This document shows positions 20,502 through 30,866 of a stretch of DNA of 64,000 bases, piece by piece (positions within the stretch are counted from its first letter, which is position 1; every line of letters starts with the position of its first letter). The notes under the pieces were generated by a model that was not told where the DNA came from, made no database searches, and saw nothing but the letters and a program-made list of their open reading frames with translations. Origin of the DNA: Leishmania donovani (lineage: Eukaryota > Euglenozoa > Kinetoplastea > Trypanosomatida > Trypanosomatidae); contig NC_018248.1 of assembly GCF_000227135.1 (NCBI RefSeq), positions 467,670 to 531,669 of the forward strand, written 5' to 3'. A program made the translations under genes and the position numbers.

Positions 20502-21299
20502 TCACTTGGCTATGTGCACCTCCATGAAGCGGATACGCTCTGTCCGGTTGGACACCAGCGAGAACTCCTGAATATACCTCCACACCGTCGGAAACTCCTT
20601 CTTGAGTGAGACGACGAACGTCTTCGCGTTCTCGCACACTGCACCGGCCGTCATGACGCCATGGCCGACGCGGAAGAGCAGCTGACCCTGCTTATGCAAC
20701 TCCACCAGCCCTGCGGTGGTGCCTTGTGAGAGACGGAAGCCAAGCGTCTCGCGCTCGCCGAGGCCGTCTAGCGGCGTGATCATCTTGCGTGGGCAGCGCA
20801 CTGCCGAGCTCGGCGCCGCATTGGCAGCCGCAGCCGATGACGGCAAACTAGCCTTCACCGCGTCCGTGATGGCGTGCGGCAGCTTCGACTGTATGCGGGC
20901 ATCCACCACAAAATGGCTGAACGTGGCCGCGACGCGGAGTGCCCTCTTTGTTGCCTCGGCGTCGCCGCGCTTGCAGATTGCTTCGGCCGTCACCACCGCG
21001 TCGTAGTAGCCGTGCCGCTTGTTGATCTTGCCGCAGTCGTGCGAGATGACCTTGGGAACGATCAGGCACGTGGTCCGCCCATTGGCGGCGTACACGCGAT
21101 GCGGCAAGTGGAAACGGTGTTCACACACCAGCCGCGGGCACTGCGCGGTGATGACGGGGGGCAGGATGAACTCGAGATAGATGCCTTCCTCGTCCGCGCC
21201 ACCGCTGCTGCTGCTGCCACCGTTCCCGTCCTTTGCACAGATGCGCTGCAGTTTATACAGAACCGCCTTGGTGACAATCAGGCGCTTGTCCTGCGGCAT
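20502..21299 (-). CDS. Ribosomal L1p/L10e-domain protein (Utp30/RSL1D1-like)
   Basis: This encodes 265 residues from an ATG at 21299. The body resembles the two-domain ribosomal L1 fold. The N-terminal part has an IVPKVISHDCGKINKRHGYY-type segment. The centre has an LPHAITDAVKASL helix, and the C-terminal half holds LLFRVGHGVMTAGAVCENAK followed by a VVSLKKEFPTVW stretch, as in L1/L10a proteins where this region closes the RNA-binding domain. Low-complexity inserts (GGSSSSGG; SSAAAANAAPSS) are typical of Leishmania proteins. Two L1 relatives exist in most eukaryotes: ribosomal uL1 itself, and the nucleolar Utp30/Cic1/RSL1D1 group in ribosome assembly. The divergence from L10a suggests the second, with a nucleolar role in rRNA processing. 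That sub-assignment is inference. Confidence 0.7.
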   Translation of the reverse strand: MPQDKRLIVTKAVLYKLQRICAKDGNGGSSSSGGADEEGIYLEFILPPVITAQCPRLVCEHRFHLPHRVYAANGRTTCLIVPKVISHDCGKINKRHGYYDAVVTAEAICKRGDAEATKRALRVAATFSHFVVDARIQSKLPHAITDAVKASLPSSAAAANAAPSSAVRCPRKMITPLDGLGERETLGFRLSQGTTAGLVELHKQGQLLFRVGHGVMTAGAVCENAKTFVVSLKKEFPTVWRYIQEFSLVSNRTERIRFMEVHIAK

Positions 21300-22190
21300 G
21301 ACTCAGCACACGACACTAGCACGAGGACGGAGCGGCAGAGGCAGGGGAACAGAGGACGCCGAGAGGCACTTGTAGACGAGCGCGCGCGCACACACACACA
21401 CACACACCTCGAGTTGAGGAGGGGGGGGCGTCAAAGAAAGGGCGGAAGAAGAAAGTGCACAAAAAAGCGCTGCGCTACAGAGTCCAGTGAATATGATGTG
21501 CCGCGACGCGGAAATCACGTGCGTGCGTGTGCGTGGTGGTGGGGGTGGGTCGATGTGCACGGGGCGGGGGTGGCAGCGGAGCGTACGGAGAAGGAAATGA
21601 CATACATACATACCAGTCACTATACGGGGGCGATACAGATGCGTACTCCGCTACGTGACCCGTCGCAGTTCACATGATGCGGGCGTGGGCAGCTTTGTGT
21701 CGTGTCTCCGGCTCCTCACCCCTCTCCTCTCCAGCAACGTGTGCAGCCGCGTCATCCGACAGCATGCGCGCACAACCCATCACAGAGCGAGAGAGAGAGA
21801 GAGAAGGGAGGGGGGGGGGCACATTCCTCTCTCATGTGTTCTCGTGTTTTTTCTTTTGGCGGATGCTTTCTTCCTTTGTCGGCGTCTGCGCATGGGCTCG
21901 AGTACGGCCGCACGCGTGTGCATGCGCTTGAGGAGACCCGCTGTGCCTTCCCTCTCTCTGCTACGGCTTGGAAAGGGCTCGTATCCATAACATGGGCAGC
22001 CTGCACGTCTCTCTTTCTATGCTAGCATCTGCATATGCGTATATGGCTAGGCATTCACTCTTGCTCCGCCACATTGCCGAGCCGCCGCTGCGGGGCGATG
22101 GCATACGCGCGTGCGTGCACCTCTCTCCGAACCCCCTCCCCCTCTCCCCACTCACAGCCACGTGTGCCACGCGCTTGACGTGAGGAGAGA
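21300..22190. other. 0.9-kb intergenic region
   Basis: It holds the splice region of the L1-domain gene, with pyrimidine-rich sense-strand tracts at about 21420-21470 and a TG run at 21389-21408, plus the 3' UTR of the helicase gene. An imperfect inverted repeat with ctagc/gctag arms lies near 22022-22050. No coding region is supported. Confidence 0.7.
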
Positions 22191-24551
22191 CTACCCCTCC
22201 TCCGTTTTGGCCCGCTTCCGGGTGGCAGTAACACGGCTGCCACCACCCTCGATATCCGCCAGGCTAAAAGGCACACCGCTGCCAAAGACGCCGTCGGTGA
22301 GTAGTGACCCCTTCGCGCACGCGGTATCTCTTTCCCGCGACAGCGCCGACTCGAGAGGAGGGGAGCTGCCAGTCCTGGTTGTGACAGGCTGCGAGGACGG
22401 CGCCGACGTGACCGTGCCCAGACCGTAGAAGTCTCGCGCCTCCGCCGACACGCACGCGGCGACGACGTCCAGGTCCAGCGCTGTCAAGCTCAGGTCCTCT
22501 GCTTTGCGCACTCGCGACAGCGCCACGTACGCCTGCCCCACCTCGAAGAATGACTTGTCCAGTGCCAGGCGGACCATGGGCAGCGTCATGCCCTGAACTC
22601 GGTGCACCGTCAGCGCCCAGGCCAGCTGCAGCGGCACTTGACGCCTGGATAGGCTGAGGCGGCCGTCTCGCCCATGCACCTCCATCGTGATGGCGGGCAC
22701 GACAGCTTCTACGCCGGTGGAGAAACGGACGAGCGGCAACGCGGGACCATGCGCCTGTGCGACGAAGCCCCCAACGAGACCAAGGTCGCCGTTGGCCAGG
22801 CTCGGCTCGTTCGGCAGGGATGCGAGAAGCACCACCTGCGCACCCACCTTCAAGGTTAGCACAGAGGGCAGCGAAACCTCGGCATCGATGTCGGTGCCAG
22901 GGACGGCGGCATAGTCCTCGGAGGCGTAGCGCTGGAACTGCATCGACTCCAGTTGCTGCAGCCGCTGTGCGTTGTAGCGGTCCACGTCGTTGCGGCGCGC
23001 GAGCAAAGTGGTGGCCTCGACGCCGAAGCGTTCCTCCAGTTTGCGTCCCAAACACGCCTCGAGCACCTGCCGCACCAGCAGCGTGCATTCGCCTCGCCGC
23101 ACCGCCGCGCAGCACTCGGCGAAGCGTGGGTCCTCGGCATGACGGTAGTCCTTCGTGAAGACAAGTTGCTGAAAAGCACAGGCACGCCACACAGCAGCCA
23201 TGAAGGCGGGCTGCACCTCCTCGCCAGCGCCACGCGACACCGGCGGCAGTTGCAGAAAGTCGCCAACCACCAGCAGCTGAATACCACCAAATGGCAGTGC
23301 CGCGTTGCTCGTTCTCTGTCGCCGCTGCGAGGAGGAGGCGGGGGGCGCCAGCGGAGCTCGCAGCACGCGTGCGACGCGGTCGAGCAGGGCGAATGTGTGC
23401 GAGGAGAGCATGCTGATCTCGTCAATGACGAGCACCTCGCACCGCTGCCACGCCCGCACGACGTCTGGCTTGCTCTGCACGCGCTGCAGGATCGCGTCTG
23501 GGTCGCCCTCGCCGCGGCCGATGCCAGAGAAGGCGTGCACCGTTTTGCCGCCGATGAGTCGAGCGGCGATGCCGGTGGCGGCAGTCACTGCAACTCGCCC
23601 AGTCTCCACCGCGTGTTCCTGCTCCTCGTCTTCAGCCCCCAGATCGGCCTTACCCTTCGCACCACGGTGCTGCCGCGTGCGAGGTAGGACGTGCTGCAAG
23701 ACGTGCAGCAGCCATTCCGTCTTGCCCGTCCCAGCAGCACCGCTCACAAAGACGTTGTGGCCGGCGCGCACAAGCTGGACCGCGCGTTGCTGCTCACTCG
23801 TCCAGTTCAACCGCTGCTGCTGGGCCGCCGTCAGTGACGTGGTAGGGCCGCTGCTACGGCTGCTGCTGCCGCCAGCTACCATCGTGCTCCTCTGTGGCAC
23901 GGAAGACTGCGACGACGTCATGGGCGTAGGCGATTCCACCATTGAGTGCGCAGCGAATGGGTCCTCCTGTGCTGCGCTGACGGCGGCGGTGCCGTTGTCG
24001 TGATGAGACTTGCTCGTCTCCTCGCCGGAAGTGTCGTAGTCATCATCGTTGTCCACGCAGCTGCCCGACAGCTGCGCAAGACCGGGGTCCCGCAACCCGC
24101 GGCTGCCTCGATCACCACCGCCCCCTTTTCCGCCACGCTGCAGATCCTTGCGGCTTCTGCTCGCCACGTTGCGCTCCATGTCCTTCCACCGCGCCTTGTC
24201 CTGCAGCACTCCGGCCATCATGCGCAGCTCATCCAAGTCCTCGGTCGTGTCGATGAACACGCTGCACTGCCGCTTCTCATGCGGCACCATCACCGTCAGT
24301 CGTCCTTGTGCCACGCCCGTCGACACGACCCGCTGCAACCGCACTAGCTGGAAGAAGGTGCCCTCGTGCTTCTTGTGCCGGCTGGAGCGAACGACGAGGC
24401 AGGGCCCGAGACCGCTTTGGCGAGAGAGGAAGCACTCGGTGCCGCCCCACTGACCAATCCGCTCGCCATCCTCGGCAAAGACGGAGATCCTGCCCTGGAC
24501 GGCGCTCATCGTCATCTTCGGCTTTGGCGCGCGCATCGCAACAGCCGCCAT
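22191..24551 (-). CDS. PIF1-family 5'-3' DNA helicase
   Basis: This encodes 786 residues from the ATG at 24551, which sits in a good context (CCACCATGG). Superfamily 1B helicase motifs are in the right order: Walker A GAAGTGKT (about residue 268-276), Walker B VLVIDEISML (about 372-381), motif III GDFLQLPPV (about 429-438), motif V-like TVHRVQGMTL (about 649-658) and motif VI YVALSRVR (about 674-681). PIF1 helicases use ATP to unwind DNA 5'-3' at telomeres, forks, G-quadruplexes and, in trypanosomatids, kinetoplast DNA. The family is expanded in kinetoplastids (about eight paralogues in T. brucei). The first 110 residues form a conserved-looking beta-rich segment that I do not recognise, followed by an acidic/Ser-rich linker. 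There is no obvious mitochondrial presequence, so nuclear or kinetoplast location is open. Confidence 0.93.
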   Translation of the reverse strand: MAAVAMRAPKPKMTMSAVQGRISVFAEDGERIGQWGGTECFLSRQSGLGPCLVVRSSRHKKHEGTFFQLVRLQRVVSTGVAQGRLTVMVPHEKRQCSVFIDTTEDLDELRMMAGVLQDKARWKDMERNVASRSRKDLQRGGKGGGGDRGSRGLRDPGLAQLSGSCVDNDDDYDTSGEETSKSHHDNGTAAVSAAQEDPFAAHSMVESPTPMTSSQSSVPQRSTMVAGGSSSRSSGPTTSLTAAQQQRLNWTSEQQRAVQLVRAGHNVFVSGAAGTGKTEWLLHVLQHVLPRTRQHRGAKGKADLGAEDEEQEHAVETGRVAVTAATGIAARLIGGKTVHAFSGIGRGEGDPDAILQRVQSKPDVVRAWQRCEVLVIDEISMLSSHTFALLDRVARVLRAPLAPPASSSQRRQRTSNAALPFGGIQLLVVGDFLQLPPVSRGAGEEVQPAFMAAVWRACAFQQLVFTKDYRHAEDPRFAECCAAVRRGECTLLVRQVLEACLGRKLEERFGVEATTLLARRNDVDRYNAQRLQQLESMQFQRYASEDYAAVPGTDIDAEVSLPSVLTLKVGAQVVLLASLPNEPSLANGDLGLVGGFVAQAHGPALPLVRFSTGVEAVVPAITMEVHGRDGRLSLSRRQVPLQLAWALTVHRVQGMTLPMVRLALDKSFFEVGQAYVALSRVRKAEDLSLTALDLDVVAACVSAEARDFYGLGTVTSAPSSQPVTTRTGSSPPLESALSRERDTACAKGSLLTDGVFGSGVPFSLADIEGGGSRVTATRKRAKTEEG

Positions 24552-25922
24552 GGTGGCAGAGGGGTGGGGGTGGGGCTGAGGGTGGTGCTCTTGCTGAGGC
24601 AGGGGTGAGCCGCGAAGAGGAACAGAACGGAAAGACGCGAGGTTTGACTGTGAACCAGAGCTGATGCTGCGCCGGCACTGATGAAGAGGGGGGGGGCGCG
24701 CACGTGTGTGTGCGTGTGTGTGGGGGCGCAGAAGGCACAGGGAAGAGGGACCTGAACGACGGCAGGTAGTCTATGGTCGTGTATCTAATATCGTTGTCTA
24801 TGCGTGTGGGGGTGGCGATGGGATAGGCGAGCGCTAGCTGCGTTGCACTCCGTCCCTGGCGAAGGAGGACAGGAACGCGAAGAGAGGCGGGCCAGGGACG
24901 AGGAGGAAGGTGCTGTGGGGTCGACAAAGGAGTGGAACGCCCTTGTACACACACACACACATACACAAGCATACCCAGGTGCGGCGTGTGTGCAGAGCCA
25001 CGTTCGTGGCGGGTATTGCCGCACACGAATATGCAGACACGCGCCTTCAAAGGGTTCTCCACCACTCCCGAGGGCGTTGGGGAGGTACCGCCCTCCTCCA
25101 ACAGCAGTGTGCGTGTGCATGGGCGTGGGCGTCTCCGAAACACAAGTAAACAACCAGAGCCTCAACCGCAATCATGCCCCTCTCTTGTTCGATGCACTTG
25201 GCGTTTCGCCTTGTTTTTGCCCTTTGATACGGCGCTCATCATGGGGCGTGGGGAGAGGGACAGCCGAAGGTGATGCCTGCCTGCGCATACTCGAGCGTGA
25301 GCCAAACCGTGCCGGAGGAAGCCGTCCGCTGCTTTCTGTGTGTTTTTTTTTAAGCTCTCTGAATGGCTTCGGTGTGTCTCACCGAGTGACCGCCGTTCAC
25401 CACCTCTTGGACCTCCCTCGTCTTCTTGTTTCTTCCTGTGCTTGCTCGAGCGTTTACACGCATGCTTCGGCACAAAGACGCGAATCAGGCCACCGCGCGC
25501 TTGTGTGTGCGTGTGTGTGTGTGTGCACGTGCCATCATCAACCCAGAGAGACACGGACAACGAACCGAAAGAGAAAGGGCGAAGAGGCGAGGGAGGGGGG
25601 AGGGAGCCTGCACCCACAGCGCTCTCCTCCTCCCTCAAGCTATTCACACGGTTGCAAGCATCGTTCTTTTTTTTTAAACGTGCTTCCCTTTCTGTGCTGG
25701 ACTTCCGCGTACATGTCCACCACACCTGCATGCGCGCACACACACACATGCATACCCTCACTCAACGGCGAAATACCAGAGAAAGCGAAAGAAATGCGAG
25801 CGCTCCGCGACGCAGCAGTGCTTGCCACCACCTCCGCCGGGACTTCCGGTATGAGGACGACGACGAAAAGAGGAAGACCCCAGTGAGCTCTCGGGCCGCC
25901 GCCGGATCGCTGCTGTCCGTGC
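24552..25922. other. 1.4-kb intergenic region
   Basis: It carries the helicase 5' UTR and pyrimidine-rich splice region (sense strand about 24555-24640) and the 3' UTR of the next gene. TG/CA runs lie at 24949-24963 and 25502-25525. Frames here are low-complexity shadows. Confidence 0.7.
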
Positions 25923-26804
25923 TCACTGCGGTAGCTTTCCGAAATTACTCATCGCCGCTCTGTGCTCGTTCTTCTCCATCACCCTTGCCATATCCGGAAC
26001 GGCCGGCGGCTCCGCCGCAACGTGCTCGGTGTGGTAGCCGATGTTCTGCCGCACGTATTGTCGCGCACCCGCCTCGATGGCTGCTGCGTCCACCTCCTCC
26101 GCCGTCAGACCTATCGTGAGAAGACGCCGTAGCTCCACCTCTAGGTTGTCGTGCGCGGCTCGCAGCGCCATGCCTGTGTAGCGGAGACTTGACGCGGTGA
26201 GGTGGGCCGCTCGGTCTGTCTCGGCAAGTCGTGCGAGCACGCCCTCGTAGAGCCCCGAGTAGGTCTCCTCTGCCTTGGCCAGCTGCAGTCGCGTTTCAAG
26301 CAGCTCGCGCCGTAGGGAGGCAAGCTGTTCGCTGATGGCCGCACTCGTCGGGGCGTAGGAACGGCGCGGCCGTTCTGCGTCGTGAGCAGCAGCAGGTGGA
26401 GACGGTGCTGGCACTGGCGCTAGGGCGGCTATGTTGGCGTCCGGTAACGACGAGGCTGTCGAAGCTGTTGTGGAGGAGGACGCAGCTGCCGGTGGTGCCG
26501 CGCCTCCTTCTTTTGAGGTGGTGGCGGCGACGGGCCGCACCGAGTGGGACTTGTAGAACGGCAGGGCTGCCGAAGTAGCCTTGGTAGGTTTCTGCTTCGT
26601 CGCCCTCGACACACGCTTTTTTTTGGTTTCCAGCAGACATGCGGTCGTGGGTACCGACCGAAACGCGCGATGCTGCCAATGATGAGGTGCGAAGATGCAA
26701 AAGGTGACACAGGCCGACACCCCTGAAGGTGCGCGGCAGACGTTCACTAGCAGAGGACGCACGGCGGTGAGCCGCGCGTGGCTGGCACCGCCGATGAGCG
26801 ACAT
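25923..26804 (-). CDS. Conserved hypothetical coiled-coil protein, probably mitochondrial
   Basis: This encodes 293 residues from the ATG at 26804. The first 60-80 residues are rich in Arg, Lys, Ser and hydrophobic residues and almost lack acidic ones, which suits a mitochondrial targeting sequence. Residues 90-150 are Ala/Pro/Ser low complexity. Residues 150-240 form a coiled coil with heptad-like leucines (for example QLASLRRELLETRLQLAKAE). The C-terminal 50 residues are mixed helical (LTAEEVDAAAIEAGARQYV). Size and layout resemble accessory subunits of trypanosomatid mitochondrial ribosomes or respiratory complexes, but nothing in the sequence fixes the function. Confidence 0.75.
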   Translation of the reverse strand: MSLIGGASHARLTAVRPLLVNVCRAPSGVSACVTFCIFAPHHWQHRAFRSVPTTACLLETKKKRVSRATKQKPTKATSAALPFYKSHSVRPVAATTSKEGGAAPPAAASSSTTASTASSLPDANIAALAPVPAPSPPAAAHDAERPRRSYAPTSAAISEQLASLRRELLETRLQLAKAEETYSGLYEGVLARLAETDRAAHLTASSLRYTGMALRAAHDNLEVELRRLLTIGLTAEEVDAAAIEAGARQYVRQNIGYHTEHVAAEPPAVPDMARVMEKNEHRAAMSNFGKLPQ

Positions 26805-28581
26805 GCAGAGGAAAGCCAGGGGTCGAGGTGGCTGAGGGGTTGTCGCGGCGACTCACAGTTGTCTCGCGACACACAGGCGAAGACGAGCCCGCATTCTTTG
26901 TTGTTCGGTGGTGGGTGGCGGGGAGCAGCGGAGGTAAAAAAAGAATCGACGGCGGGGGGAGGGAGGGGGTGACCACAGGGTCACAGGGAGAGATGGAGGG
27001 CGCTGGTTGCGTCTGAAGATGCTGGCGTACGGCGATACGCAGACTGCAGCCGTGGTCTCTGAGCTAACGTGGGGGAACACTCATCCTCACCATTTATGAG
27101 CTTTATGAGCGCCTCATCTCGCATGTGCGCAAACGCCCACTCGAGGCTTGCACTGCACTAGCGTGAAGAGATAGAGAGTGAGAGAGGGACGAAGAGGCAC
27201 CAGCGCTCAGCGCTCAGCGCCCGGAGCCCTGCCCTCCCCCCCTCTCCCCCTACGACACGCATGCCCACAGCGGTGGGCCATTCGCAAGAAACCAAAATGG
27301 TTTGCCTTCCCTGGCCCATATACGGCTTTCTAAACATAGAGACGCCCGTGATCAAGGCATCACATACGAGGGAGCTACCGCCTTTCTCGTCCCGCGGTGT
27401 CTTCATTGCCTTTTACTTGCGCTGTGGTGCCGACGCTCTGCAGCTGCCCTTGACGTCAGAGAGTGGATTGAGCAACGCGAGGTGCCGAGAACGACGTCCT
27501 CCTCCTTCGCACAGACTGCGCCAGCACATCATTTGCCCGTGAGCGAAGAGATGAGGCATGCGCGAACACCAACGTACAGACGCGTGCGCAGGCGTCGCCT
27601 TGCAGCCCTCCTCTTCTTTTCGAGGTGCGCAGCGCGGCGTCATCGCACTGCAAGAGACCGAGACACAAGAGAAGCCGCTGCCACATCTGCTGCTGCTGCA
27701 GCCACAGATCGCTCCCTACCTTCCCCTTCCCCCCCTGTTGTCGCACGCCATCCACATCTCCCATTCGATCGCTCGCCCGCCTGTTAGGTTGTCGTGCGCG
27801 CGAGAGGACCGATAGCGAACAGAGCAAGCGCACCGTCTCTGTGACAGAGCCGAAGCGGAGGAGAGTGTTTCCCGGGTGCGCGCGCGTGCATGTGCGTGCA
27901 TGTGCGTGAGGGAGAACGAGACATGAAGGGAGGGTTCCGTGTCGGCAGCGCGGCAACAGGAGGCGACCTTTTCTGTTGGTTCCAAAAAAAAAAAAACCAT
28001 CACACCCACGCAAAGAAAAGCACAGTGCAGAGATCGCCGATGGAAACGAGGCAGTTGTCTCAACAAGATTGAACCTTCCGCACAGGAGAGGGGGCAGTGC
28101 ACAGACAAAGACCCACATTCCAGTCACGTGCGCCCCTCCTCCTCGCCCTTTCCTCAACGAGGTGTATCTCGCTACTCTCCTGTACTTCTCAACAGCACTA
28201 TCGTACGAGGACGGCGGTAAAAACCACAACGACGAACAAAACGACGACGAGGGTGGCAGAAAAAGTGCAGCCTAGCCCTGTCCATTGGCTCGACGCTGCC
28301 GCAACCCCTTGTCGCTCTCCCTGGGTTCTACTTTCGCATCCCACTCTTCCTCCCCCTTCCTCGGCTACGCATCTCGGCGTGTCCACGTCTCGTCGCAGCT
28401 GCAGAGTTGTCGTCTGACATGACGTGGACAAGGGAGGAGGGTTCAGGCAGAAGCAGCGGCCGCTCGACCAGTAGTTTCGCTTTCCTTCTCAGTGACACCC
28501 CAGACGGGTGCGGCCCCTCATCACCGAGTGGGCCAGTTTTCAATTTCGATGCTTTTCGCGCAAGAGGCTTGCGTCTCTAGG
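26805..28581. other. 1.8-kb intergenic region
   Basis: It contains the 5' region of the mitochondrial-type gene and the 3' UTR of thymidine kinase. Pyrimidine- and purine-rich simple sequence dominates, with a short A-tract at 27987-27998. Several open frames of 80-260 codons lack a sensible composition and were not accepted. Confidence 0.7.
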
Positions 28582-29439
28582 TCACTCTGAGGATGCAGCC
28601 GAGGCCGTGCACGCGGGTTCCACACGCTGGTACTTGGGCGCCTCGGTGGTGAAGGTCTGCACCTCGCATAGGTCTCGGCCCGACTTCATACCGGCCGACG
28701 CCCCAGACGAGGCCGCTCCCTCGGTTGCCATCGTGGGGAGCGTTGCGACCCCGGTCTTAGTGCCCCAGCCACCAGCCGGTTTCTCGGGTGTCTGGGGACC
28801 GGCGGTTGCCCTCTTGTCTGACATGCCGAGGTAGCGCTTCTCCACCTCCTTGATTGCCATCTGCTGCGTCCGCATTTCCTCGATCGAGGGCAGCTGCTGC
28901 TTCGAGTAGCACTCGCGGCAGGTCGCAATGTACATGTCTGCGCCACCAATGAGCTCCTGCTGCTCCACGTTCACGGTGCGCCGAGTAAAGCAGGCCGGCT
29001 GCTCGTGGCACATCATGCACACCGCCGTCAGCTTATCCACCGCCTCGCAGTACGGGACGAGCTCGCAGATCTGCCCAAACGGCTTACGCCGGTAATCGCC
29101 GTCGAGGGCCGACACCATGACTACCTTGCCCGCGTCGGCGGCGGTGTTGCAAAAATTCACCAGGTCAGAAAAGAACTGACCCTCGTCAATCGCCAGCACG
29201 TCGAACCGCTTCCACGTGTCCCGCACCTCCGTCAGCTGCGAGACGGCCGCCTGCGCCCGCAGCATCAGCTGGTCGTGTGAGGCAACGTTGTGCTCATCGT
29301 AGCGGGTGTCCTTGGAGTACTTGATAACGAAGCAGCTGCGACGGGCGTGGATCTCGCGTTTGACGCGGCGCATTAGCTCCGTTGTCTTGCCGGCGAACAT
29401 CGGGCCGATAATGAGCTCTATACGACCGCGGAACATCAT
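28582..29439 (-). CDS. TK: Thymidine kinase (type II, TK1-like)
   Basis: Phosphorylates thymidine (and deoxyuridine) with ATP in the pyrimidine salvage route to dTTP. This encodes 285 residues from the ATG at 29439 (a second Met follows). The frame is open to 29652, but the extension is low complexity and lies upstream of the polypyrimidine tract. Visible features are the P-loop GPMFAGKT (residues 12-19), the DEGQFF motif with the catalytic Glu (85-90), the zinc ligands Cys141, Cys144, Cys174 and Cys177, and the lasso segment between them that closes over the base. The core to about residue 185 matches human or bacterial TK1 in length. A further 100-residue Ala/Thr/Pro/Lys-rich tail is specific to this lineage. 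Position between the helicase and cytoskeletal genes shows no functional linkage, as usual in these arrays. Confidence 0.97.
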   Translation of the reverse strand: MMFRGRIELIIGPMFAGKTTELMRRVKREIHARRSCFVIKYSKDTRYDEHNVASHDQLMLRAQAAVSQLTEVRDTWKRFDVLAIDEGQFFSDLVNFCNTAADAGKVVMVSALDGDYRRKPFGQICELVPYCEAVDKLTAVCMMCHEQPACFTRRTVNVEQQELIGGADMYIATCRECYSKQQLPSIEEMRTQQMAIKEVEKRYLGMSDKRATAGPQTPEKPAGGWGTKTGVATLPTMATEGAASSGASAGMKSGRDLCEVQTFTTEAPKYQRVEPACTASAASSE

Positions 29440-30866
29440 CGCAACAGTTTCGTGTGCGTGCGTGTAACCTTGTATCGAGTGATGGCGACGTGTGGACAAG
29501 GAAAAGAAGGGGAGGGGTGGGCTCGCGTATGTATGGGTGGATGCACGCGTGTGCGACGGTAACGGGGGAGGGGCGAATAACCAAGGGTGGCTGAGAGGCT
29601 GATCGGGGCTGTGGGCAGATGAACAGATGGTGGGAGCCACACACGCACACACACAGAGGAAGAGAACGGGCGGGTGAGCGGAGATGACCGATTATGTCTA
29701 TGGAGGTAGGCGTGCGTACTTGCTCGCACGCCAGTAAAAAGGTTGGTGGTGGTGGTGAAGGTTGTATACGGAGTCGAAAAAAGTAGAAGGAAGATAATGC
29801 GGCGTGGGAAAGCGGCGACTTCTGTGGTGCTGTGGTGATGGCGGTCTATACGATGTATACGTGGCTGTTTGCGTGCGCCTCGTTTGTACAAGAAGTGGGA
29901 TCGGAGGGGAGAAGGAGGGTACGCGTATTCTGACGATGAGGCAGTTGAGTGGGTAGGGGGGGGGGAGGAAGAGAGGCGGAAAATCAAGAAGCAGCAGCGG
30001 CAAAGAGAAAGTAGATGGGCGGCACAGATAAAGACACCTCATGCCGATGGGAGCGTTGAGGTGGCCCAGTTTCGTGACAGGCGCGCGTGTGTGTGTGTGG
30101 AGGCGGAACGAGAAGGACGGAGATAGAGATGAGGGTGGGCGGGTGGGGGGAGCGGCGGCACACTCATAGTGGAGGGTGCCGATCCTTTCCTGTAAGGGTG
30201 ACAGCTGCACCGAACCACGCTGATGAGGATCTGAAGGGTTCGCTGTCGCAGGAACGTCTGCAACACGCAAGACACCCCTCTTCACCTCGAAACACGCAGG
30301 CGGCGACGCCGCGTGCGTGTGTCGGTGCTGTTTGCATGAGCGGTGCTTCGGTTTCCATTTTCATGGGAGCACACGAAGACGAGCGCACGAGTACAAAGAG
30401 AGTGGGGGACATGCACACAAGGTTAAGAAAAAGGCAACGCGTCGCCGCGGCCGCGTGCGCGGCCAGCCTCTCCCCCTCTTGCCCTTTTCTCCGCTCTCTA
30501 CACCGCCTTGTCTCCCCAGGCCGTTGCACGCGGCAACACACACACACACACACACATGCAGAAGGAAAAGGAAGGGAGGGCGGCGAGGACGTCGATGCGA
30601 GATCTACGAAGAAAGTATCCACGTCAGACGACAAAAGAAGAGAGCAGGGGAGACCGGCGAGTCGGCACAGGCTGAGCACAGACAGAGAGGCAGACACACA
30701 CAATCTTACCCACATGCAAGATCCCCTGAGGGTTGAGACGATGGTGGTGGTGAAGAGTAGGGTGGGGGGGGGGCTGGAGAGAGAGAGGTAGAGGATGCTC
30801 ACAGAATCTAACCACGGCGTTTCGCTCTCTGCTTCAAAACGACTTTGAACACGCTGCGCATTCGTG
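29440..30866. other. 1.4-kb intergenic region
   Basis: It includes the thymidine kinase splice region and the 3' UTR of the long coiled-coil gene. The sense strand is pyrimidine-rich (29490-29560, 29940-30010, 30120-30180). A CA run lies at 30537-30556. No gene is supported. Confidence 0.7.
29469..29470 (-). promoter_or_regulatory. Predicted spliced-leader acceptor AG for thymidine kinase
   Basis: A minus-strand polypyrimidine tract (29497-29520) is followed by its first AG at 29469-29470, leaving a 5' UTR of about 29 bases before the ATG at 29439. This places the 71-codon upstream extension outside the mature mRNA. Confidence 0.5.

Noticed and set aside
29440..29652. 71-codon N-terminal extension of thymidine kinase
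   Set aside because: Low-complexity text lying upstream of a polypyrimidine tract and AG acceptor. The TK1 family starts close to the P-loop, as the ATG at 29439 gives.
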